Below are positions 55,808-64,000 of a stretch of 64,000 nucleotides of DNA, in pieces. This stretch comes from Exophiala sp. HKRS030 (taxonomy: Eukaryota; Ascomycota; Eurotiomycetes; Chaetothyriales; Herpotrichiellaceae). Position numbers and translations under genes: made by a program. Every line of letters begins with the position of its first letter. Positions within the stretch are counted from its first letter, which is position 1. Below the pieces are notes generated by a model. It was not told where the DNA came from. It was given only the letters and a program-made list of their open reading frames with translations, and searched no databases. The stretch covers positions 7,691,665-7,755,664 of the forward strand of contig JAHWDD010000003.1 of the NCBI GenBank assembly GCA_023897205.1. Reading direction: 5' to 3'.

Positions 55808-58610
55808 TCAGACTACGCTCTGCCTCCATTGATCAATTTTGGCTCGTTGTTTCGAATCCAATGGCGGGCCTGACATTGGGTCCTGTACATATGGTTGCAT
55901 TCCATAACCCGGTTGATACCCTGTCATTTGGTGCTGCATGTACATTGGTACGGGTGCTCCATACATGGCTGGCATTGATGCGTTCAACCCGTTAGCCATG
56001 TATGGGAAATTATTCTGATAGAAATTCCCCTGTACGCCGTTTGATAGCATGCGGCTCTGATTCGCATTAGCGTACTGAAGGTTGCCGAAACCGCCGATTG
56101 CTGGTCCTTGCATGTATCCGTATTGAGCCAAATGTGTAGGATATTCATTCGAGGGTTGTCGAGATTGTAATCCTACAGGGTGGGCCTGCAGTATGTCTGC
56201 AAGGCTATGCATGGACCTCAGTTGCGGTCTGCTTGAGGCCTCTCCTCCATTTTGAAGAGCAGCCTCTTGTAGTCTCTTCCGCCGTTGACCCAAAGTCTCT
56301 TCTGGATCGGGAGTCTTAGAAACTGTGGGTTCCTTCTTTGGGTTGAGACCAAGCTCGCTTGTGAGCTCATCCGCAAATTGACCACCAGTTCCCCTTTCTT
56401 TTTCAGATTTGATTCTTGCGGCACGCTGGGCAAGTGTTTCATCTTCTTGTTCTGGCAATATCTGTTGAGACAGACCTGGTACATCTTCGATGAGAGGTGG
56501 CTGACTAGCTGCATCAACTTGGCTCGTCGCTTCAGGCTCTACCAACTTGATAGGTTCCCCACGTAGCCTAGCACGCCGGTGACTCAAGGGCTCGTTGTCC
56601 TCTCTCTCACGTCTCTCCAGGAGACCGACAGGACGGTGTGCATTGAAGTGTTCTGCGCGATCTTTTTCTGGAAAGAGTAACCCAAGAGGAACATCTTCAT
56701 CGTCATAGTTTTGCTTGTTCGCCTCCTCATGATCTTCCCATGCCAGAGTTACGTGCTTTGTCTTTCGTGCTTTCTGTTGAAGTTGTGTGACGGCATCCAG
56801 TTCCAATAATGTCGAATGCATACCATTTGGAAAGGTATCGGCCGCGGTCCGATTTCGCAACTTTTGTTGCTCCTTTCGCATCTGAAGTTCAGCTAATAGA
56901 GTGGTAGGCGGTGCATTATACTCGTGTCCCTCGTCCTCCGAATCAGCATGATTGCTCTCTTGATCTGAGACCACTTCATCCGCACCAGGCGCTATAGCTT
57001 GCGCTGCAGCTCGATCTAGATCGTCCCCACTAGCGTATTCATCTCCATCCAATAGAACTTTGGAATCTCTGGACTTGGTACGAGTGAGCATTGATGCAGA
57101 CATGGATCGCTTCTTTTTCAGCATATTGCCGATAGAGCTTCGTCGCTTCTTGGTCGGGTCGTCTTGCAGCTGCATGCTTTTACGCGGGTTCCGATCGGGG
57201 CCATAAACCTCTTTACCAAGCTGACCCGCAATGGGATGGTCTGTAAATGCACTCACTGGCGCGAATGCCGCGGCATCTAGAATACTATCAAGAGTCTGAA
57301 CTGCGGAGCCGTTCTTCAGTTGTAGGTTTTGAGGTATGCCAGGCTGTTCGAAGAAGGCACTTGCTCGCAACTGTGGAGGGAGACTCAGGCTTTCCTTGGA
57401 CCCATGCATTTTGCTCGGATCTTGATCAGCCAGCCAAGCTGCAGATTTTCGCATTTCAGCAGGGATTCCGCTCAAGCCTTGAAGGCGACGCCGTTCCTTT
57501 TCAGCAAAATTGGCCTTTGAGAGCCGCTTGGGGAGATTGAGCATGACAGGCACGGGCGCAGGATAATAGATCATCTTCTCGCCTGGCTGGGCTTCTCTGT
57601 AAGCTTTGGAATCTCGGGCCAGAGGAGGATGCTTGAGCGAAATGCGCCGAGAGATGGAATTGGTCCTGGAAGGCGCAGAATTGAAATGAACTCCATCGAA
57701 GTCGTTGAAGGCCGATTCAGCCTGTCGATATGTGTCATTGGAAGCTGCAGTTTGTGGGCGATCGTCGGGATTTCTGTTGTCCACGGGCTCTGGTGAAGTG
57801 ACTGTGACTCCCTGACCGGGAATCACGGTGACTGGACCACGTGGTGGTGAGGTGAAGTCGAGAGGACGGCCTTCGAGAAGAGGTTCCGGCAGAGAATGTT
57901 CACGCCGACTACCCTTAGACGAGTGCCTTTCCAATTGCTGCGGATTAGAAAGAATGGAGCCCGTTGGAGAGGTGATGTAGCCAGAAGGTGAGTAACCACC
58001 AGTCCTCGCGGCTTGATTAACACCGATGATCGAGTTTGACCATGACCCAGTGGAGAATTGGCGTTGAATCGAAGAGCGGATGGGATTGTCAAAAGTTGCG
58101 GGGGCGGAGGATTGTCTTTCTAGTCGCCTTTGATCCTGCTTCATCTTTTGCAATTCTTCGTCGAGACTTGAGGTCATGCTCAATCTCTCGGCGCTCTCCT
58201 CTAACCGCTCGACATTCTTGACCAAAGCCCCTTGCAGTGCGTGCAAATCTGGGTTGGGTGCTTGAGCGGTAGGTTTCGACTAATGGAGGCTGTTCTCATT
58301 GGCGGGATCCTTCCGACTCATCGTCCTTAGGCAAGGGATAGGATGATGCATTGACATCGAGGGCCAGCCCTGCGGGTGTTTGCATGGGCTCTTCGTAATC
58401 ATCATCCTCGACCATTTCATATGACTGGTTGGAGCCCAGAGATTTAAGCAATGAGCCGACACGTGGTCTGCCGCTGCCATGTTGTGAGGCCGTCGCATCG
58501 TCGTTGTTGGCAAAGAAATGGCCCAGACTGGCGCTGGGTATGTCAGGGAGGCCCGGCGAGTGCTGGTCATCGATGTCGTACTCACGCTGAGTGATCGAGG
58601 CATACGCCAT
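55808..58610 (-). CDS. Large conserved-looking fungal protein of unknown function
   Basis: The main exon runs from about 58278 to 55808 and encodes KPTAQAPNPDLHALQGALVKNVERLEESAERLS onward, about 820 aa. A 5' exon from ATG 58610 gives MAYASITQREYDIDDQHSPGLPDIP and continues to DDYEEPMQTPAG. The splice between them uses the acceptor CCATTAG at 58279-58280; the donor is uncertain, with GTCAAT near 58354 the best phase-0 candidate. A short N-terminal coiled coil is followed by long disordered stretches with basic patches (KRRSSIGNMLKKKRSMS), acidic patches (DQESNHADSEDEG) and repeated RRARLRGEPIKL/QRAARIKSEKE segments. The C-terminus is Met/Gln/Tyr/Pro-rich and ends DSKQRAKIDQWRQSVV. I recognise no catalytic domain. 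Confidence 0.75.
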
Positions 58611-58730
58611 GGCCCAGGGTGCGCGAGTGGGTCGCAAGAGAGGAATGGGCGACGGAGGCGAGGAAGTGATTGATGGAGCGGCAAGGCGTACAGAGAGACA
58701 GGAATCGGTCAGATCATTTTGGGCGCAGTC

Positions 58731-58755
58731 GGATTGGATTGGATTGGATTGGATT
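58731..58755. repeat. Tandem pentamer (GGATT)5
   Basis: Five perfect GGATT units about 120 bp before the start of the unknown large gene, so probably in its promoter or leader. Confidence 0.85.
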
Positions 58756-60134
58756 GAGCAGTAGAGACAGGTAGTAAGTAGACTGGAGACGCGACCGGAG
58801 GGTCGAGGAAAGGTGTGAAAAGAGTGTTGGCCGTAGGGTCGGTGGAAAATAATCGCAGACGAGGGCAGAAGAAGAGCGTTCCCCAGACAAAAAGAACCGG
58901 AGACGATGGTAAGGAAACGGATAACAAAGGACTGGCAGCTGGCAAGGACGTCAACTTCAACTCAGTTTATGGTTCCCGGTTACGTCGACAGTATTATGCC
59001 AGGCACAGTCACAGTCTGGGAGCACAAGTGACAGGAGCGGCGAAGGAGGAGAGCAGCGAGCAGAGCACGGGAGAGGCACACTTTGAAGGCTTTGCACTCT
59101 AAGTTAAGTCGGTGTGGAGCAAGGAAGGCGGGCTTAGTTGACTCAAGGCTGTAACGTGTTAAGTATTCCGCAGAAAGCAGCGTGGGAAGTCAAATCGCCG
59201 TTTAGCAGTTATCTTAGTGGCAATCTCTGTTAGTTAGGCTTTTAGGCTCTAGCAGTCTGAGGAGCCGTGGGAGCCCAGGCACGAGGGCACGCCTGGGGGA
59301 GGAATTAATGTTAGCGTTGGGGCCCTAACTTAACTAAGGCTTGGGGACCAACAAATACTTGGGGCCTGGAGAGTCAGTGACTGCGTCTATTATTATTGTT
59401 GTGGGCCCTGGCCGAGAGCCTAAGAGCCCTTGGAGTGATCCACTAGGATTTTTTAGCCTCGAGCTGCAGGTTGTAACCTTGTGCCACAGTGCCACTGTGC
59501 CACACAGGATGCCGGGGCTAGATAGTACAAGTAGCCACTTAGTAGCTACCCAGGTGCCAGGCTGAGCGATAAGTTAGCCTGGGCAGTGGACACCTCGCAC
59601 GGGGCACCTACTGGGCTGCTGGCTGCTGGCTGCTGGTACAATCTCAACTTCACGACAGACCGACGTTGAGTTTTGCCCAAAAGTCAAACCAAACCAGGAA
59701 TCAACACACAACGGCTCGCGTGCTTTGACCCCGTTGCCCCAATTGCCCCAATTGCTCCCCGTGTCCTGTATCTTTGAATCTTGCCCTGAACGCCAATCAA
59801 TAATACTACTCGAAATAACCTTCTAAGTTCTACCCTATTCTCATTTGGAACCCGGGTAATTTCAGAGACCCAAAATAGGACCTGGTATCTCACGTCTATT
59901 ACGACGTACGGGTACAACTTATAGGTTGCATAGATCCTGCACGGGCCACTACGGAATGTCACTGATGACCGTATTGGTACAGTACCTGCTGTATGTAGTC
60001 TGTAGATGGTAATGGTATACTGGTCACCTGTCCTCGATAGTATGGGTAAGATGTCATCCCTGCATCCTTCTACGCGTGTATTCTGGGATCTCAGCCTAAC
60101 ATCTCCGTAGCGCGTGTGTGTGCCTACTAACTAC

Positions 60135-60174
60135 TACTCCGTACTCCGTACTCCTCCCTTAGTACTACGGAGTA
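60135..60174. repeat. Cluster of TACTCCGTA/TACGGAGTA palindromic units
   Basis: TACTCCGTA at 60135-60143 overlaps a second copy at 60142-60150, and the reverse complement TACGGAGTA sits at 60166-60174. The last two can form a stem with a 15-base loop. The same 9-mer recurs alone in other intergenic regions of the window. Confidence 0.75.
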
Positions 60175-62007
60175 GGTACCAAGCACCTACTGTACAAGTC
60201 AATCAAAGGTTTAAGATTATGACGATCTGACTACCATGCTCAGGTACGCCAATCATCGTCCCTCCAAGCCTTTCTCCGTTATCGATCATTTTACAATCCC
60301 TGTCTCTTCAGCCCTGACTCTCAATGCTCGATGCTCGTGTGGCCTTATCGAATCCGCTTGTGCATCTACTTGGAACAATTGTGACAATGTACAAAATCCT
60401 CCGGAAAAAGATCAACGCGTTACGGAATGAGACCAGGAACGCCCAACTCCACCGCCTCCAACGTCGCTCGAAACTCAACCCACAGTTTTTGCAGATATTG
60501 ACCCCCAACGAACTCGATAGAGAGTGGTCCATCAAACCTTGCTCTAGTGTCTACTCCGTACAGTAACTTCTAACCCTCTAACTAACCCAGCCACCGATTT
60601 CGAACCACCCTAAAACCTCCAAACCCATGTCCGAAACACCGATAAGTTATACCTATCCAGGCTCGCCAGCTTCGGAGACTTCGATACCAGATAACGAGCT
60701 GCACCGTGATTCCGTGACCCGTCTAGTCGACCTTGGGCTGGCTCGATATCTTTCAAGTTTCAACAGGCGGGCGCCAAATTCATCTCGCCTACTTATCACT
60801 TATCATTCTTTGCAGGCATCATATCTCTAACCCAGCAGAAGTCTCCTTTTCTGGCTGTCGAAAAGATAACCTCTGTTAGGCTCGTGACTTTTAAGGGTAT
60901 CCTGTAAGGGGAACACCGTGGCACTATCATGAAGTTCCTGTGACAATCTCCAACGACTGGAATGCCTGAACCTCGTTACAGATAAGAGAGTGTCGACTTC
61001 AAGCGGAAGGCTCGATCCAGCCCTCCGACAGCTAGGAGTCGGCTGACCAGTGCGACTGGTGACAAGATATCAGAACGACCTCATAACTATTAGGGACTCT
61101 GTACTCCGTCACGGAGATAGACATAAACACACGCCTTTACAGTTCACGTGTCGCGTGGGTTGTGGCATCAAACCTACCCTACTGAGCGTCTTCCTCTATC
61201 ACTCCTGTGGTGATACCTAACCATGCAATTCTTCACCTGATTAAAATATCTCAAGGTCAGACCTTGACTAGTACCTTCCGTACTCATCGCTGGGTCGTCA
61301 CTTCCAGAAAAAGACCAGACAGCGCCAAGACCCCAGACGCACGATGCCCTGGATTTCCCCAGAAATGCACACCGCGTCGAATCAATCTATAAGCAGGTTA
61401 CAGTGTCAGGATCATCCATCATTGAATCTTACGATCAGCACTAGCCCGTTCTGCCATACCTGGAATACACACTTGGGCAAAGAACACAACTCATGCCCCG
61501 TGCCCTTCAATCAATTCTATTATATTGACCCACTTGGACATAGACACCGCACGGGGCATCGAGAAAAGCTGACAGGACGCTTTGACTTGAATCCTCCCCA
61601 TGAGGTGTTCGAGACCTCTGAAGGCCCGCCGAGAACCTCGCAGACGCACCCGTCTCATCGAATCCGTCACTTGTCAAACAAGTCCATGTCAAACCACATT
61701 TTAACTACATGAATGATACCATTGAGATTAAGAGCTCCAAACATACCTGCCTAAATTGATTTGCTTTGATTCATGTCCTCAGTGTTGCACATCATAAACT
61801 CGGCACGTTACACCTCGGTGCATTGCGGGAGCCTGCGTCCCCGACACTGGCCAAAGGTAATCCAAGCGTGCCATGTCAATTTCAGAGGCACCTAGAGAGG
61901 GACCATCGACCGAATCTATTCGTCAGCATTGGTATTGACGGTTCAATTGATGTGCTACCTCACTGATGGTTCAGAGGCGAGCGTATCTATTCAATCTCCT
62001 CAGCTCC

Positions 62008-63056
62008 TCAATCGCGCCAAGACATGCTGCCCTCATTACTCACCCCACCGGTCTTCTTCATGTCGAGCCAGTCCCCAATAACGAACAGATCTCCGGTGTC
62101 TTCATACAACATGACTTTGAAGGCCACCGAAAATGACTGTTTGCCCCATGCAGGGGTCCGTTGTCCTGTAGTACTTTTCTTATGATCCTTGTGTTTATGG
62201 GACGGCAAAGGGGTGTTAACTTTGCCACTCTTACTAACTATACATGAAAAAGGGCAATTTTTTATGAGTTGGGATGCCTGGCAGGTGCCTGGTAAGTCAA
62301 TGTGGCTTGTCCCGACACTCCATCTGAACAGAGTTCGGTGGAAGAATAGCTTCCATCCCCGGCGATGATTGAGGCGTCAGAACATTTCCCCATTCTTCGA
62401 TCCTCATGTGCAACCAGAACCTCAACATATCCACCTATCTGTGGACTTGGTCGATCTTCGACCAACATGAGCCTATGTACCAGGTCGCAAAACGATATTC
62501 TCCAAAAGGTATTCCGAGGTCGTCTTTCGTGCGCGAGCTATGAATTGTGGAGCAGACTGTCAAGGTCTACCAACCAGTGCGTGATCAGCCGAAACCAGGC
62601 GTCAGAGAACCTCCAGAACGTGATATTCGGGGTGGCACTGGAGACTACCGACAACGAGATCCCGGCATCCCTTGAACAAGCCAGTTGCGCAAACCCCACA
62701 ATCATGCAAAAGCCGTGATGTAGGGTCGGTTCGTGGCAGACCAACGCTGGTGGCGGTTGATCACTTTGGTCTTGGGTCCATGTCCACTTCGGAAAAGACA
62801 CATATGCGGCACGAAAGTTCTCCCTTCCTGCAAAGTCCATTCGCAGTGAACCTTCCATACTGGTGGCTTGGACAAATGTGGTAATAGTTCTCTCGCTTAT
62901 CAAGACAAAAGGGGAACTCACGTGATGCGGGTCAAGGCTCAAGATTTCGCCATCTAGTGAGGACTTTCGAGCGAACTTCTGGGTCATAGATCCGAAATGA
63001 AGATTCATTACGAATACACCCCGAGTTCCACATCTCACTTTGTCATCACTGTTCAC
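62008..63056 (-). CDS. Possible hypothetical gene, low confidence
   Basis: Three successive minus-strand frames look more protein-like than their surroundings. 63056-62538 holds FAGRENFRAAYVSFPKWTWTQDQSDQPPP and ITHWLVDLDSLLHN; 62468-62262 holds MLVEDRPSPQIGGYVEVLVAHEDRR; and 62208-62008 holds FKVMLYEDTGDLFVIGDWLDM. An intron-like GTGAGT..CAAG interval occurs at about 62870-62922. Joins between the three frames are not determined. I recognise no family; it may equally be a decayed gene. Confidence 0.25.
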
Positions 63057-64000
63057 CGGACTCTAAACCGCTTATAGGTAGTGTACTAGGCTGCGTTGCC
63101 ACGGGTCGTTTATGAGTGGCCCATTGAAGACCGCATCTCTTAGCCGGGGCGACCTTGGTCTTTCCCGGCCGGTCAATTCGATGAGTTCAATGAGAGCTAT
63201 CTAATGCGGATGACTCCTTTCGATATCCGAGCATACACCGCGGCCTTTGCGCTATACTCCTCAGAAGCAGGACCTCAGCTTTTGCTATATGACGCAAGCT
63301 AAACACCCTTGCAGCCGCTTGAAGGTTTTAAAACCATGGTTTGGAGCAAGGAGCGACCATTCTCAGTCCGTGGTCTCTTATTCTATTTTACATGCTAAAT
63401 GTGGATCAAAGCCTATGACACTGAGGGCAATTCGAACCAGGTCTTCCACACATGCATCGGATCTGAATATTCAATCATTTCTGGCAATAAGCTTGATAAG
63501 ATACCCTCCTCTGAGGACACGCGATCCTATTCCGTCATTCCATATTCTCTGGAATGGTGGGATTGGTTCCTCGTATCAATCATCTGAAAACCCACTTCGC
63601 TCAACACCAAGGTGACTATACAGGTGTGTTCTCCGTAACCTGTTCTGATATGTCGTTTTCTGATACTTGCCTGCTGGCACAAGATTGCACAGGTCTGGCT
63701 CTCATATCTTTGTGATACAAACAAGACTACAACACAGCATATCTGCATTGGCGTCAGTAGTAGTGCAATGGCCAAAGCCCACGCTCCAGGAGAGTATCGG
63801 TTTGTATTCCACAATGGCTCCTCCGATCTGAGCCGCAAAACACTTGAGCTGGAGCGCGCAGAAGAGCGGTCCCATGCTGCCAGCATATCGCATGCCAGAG
63901 CTGGACGGCCAGGTGGCAGAACAATGAAGACCCGCGCTAAGCCACAGCACAGTCATCGGCATCTATCTGCACTACCCATAAAAGATCGAAGATTATTGTT
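63057..64000. other. Right edge, about 0.9 kb
   Basis: No confident gene. A minus-strand frame (63886-63527) includes NTNRYSPGAWALAIALLLTPMQICCVVVLF, which looks like a membrane segment and may be part of a gene running off the right edge. Confidence 0.3.

Larger units (their letters stand above)
58611..62007. other. Gene-poor region, about 3.4 kb
   Basis: No supported gene. It holds the (GGATT)5 repeat at 58731-58755, a CTGCTGG triplet run at about 59612-59635, three TACTCCGTA/TACGGAGTA copies at 60135-60174, another at 60552-60560, and a partial one at 61102-61109. Base composition is not strongly AT-rich, so there is no plain sign of RIP. All open frames are short and unlike known proteins. 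Confidence 0.5.

Noticed and set aside
58611..62007. Degenerate transposon or RIP-mutated repeat block
   Set aside because: No transposase or reverse-transcriptase motifs, no terminal repeats found by eye, and base composition is not AT-rich.

Overview
This window is nuclear DNA of a filamentous ascomycete (Pezizomycotina). Most genes are broken by short introns of about 50-120 bp with GT..AG ends. The families are typical of moulds: a Clr5-domain protein, an APSES/ankyrin MBF subunit, translation elongation factor 3, a CIA30 complex I assembly factor, and an AsaB/CmcJ-type oxidoreductase. I cannot place it below subphylum from sequence alone. No rRNA, tRNA, CRISPR array or intact transposon was found.

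Layout. 1-3.6 kb: a left-truncated Clr5 protein and a protein with a Ty1/copia Gag-like N-terminal region. 3.9-11.8 kb: three genes in one orientation that look catabolic (membrane-anchored copper amine oxidase, Baeyer-Villiger monooxygenase, DHA1-type MFS transporter). 13.2-14.1 kb: a glycine-zipper/RS-rich protein. 16.5-19.8 kb: elongation factor 3 behind a long gene-free promoter region. 20.8-24.5 kb: Erg27-like sterol 3-ketoreductase and glycerol kinase, tail to tail. 26.2-33.5 kb: compact housekeeping block with a DUF3429/TMEM69-like mitochondrial protein, cytochrome c oxidase subunit VIa, APC5, SAICAR synthetase and CIA30. 34.5-40 kb: a multi-RRM protein and the Mbp1-like cell-cycle factor. 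40.9-48.4 kb: accessory enzymes (AsaB-like oxidoreductase, zinc-free MDR reductase, GNAT acetyltransferase, HSL-type esterase) and a small unknown protein. 49.4-58.6 kb: an ING/PHD chromatin protein, a Diaphanous GBD/FH3 protein without FH1/FH2, and a large unknown protein. 58.6-64 kb: gene-poor, with repeats and at most one weak gene.

The strongest unusual signal is a set of single-base frame breaks in otherwise well-conserved genes: glycerol kinase (1), APC5 (2), the AsaB-like enzyme (1) and probably the Clr5 gene (1). Each is repaired by adding one base, always in or beside a short homopolymer. In the three genes whose full exon set I could model, the repaired coding length becomes a multiple of three. 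Systematic homopolymer undercalling in the assembly is the most economical explanation, but a biological -1 event is not excluded.

I saw no obviously new multi-gene system. The best candidates for real biology are the Gag-like protein, MCB elements (ACGCGT) in front of the MBF-subunit gene, the FH3-only protein with an in-frame Cys-containing ORF just past its stop, and a recurrent intergenic TACGGAGTA palindrome.
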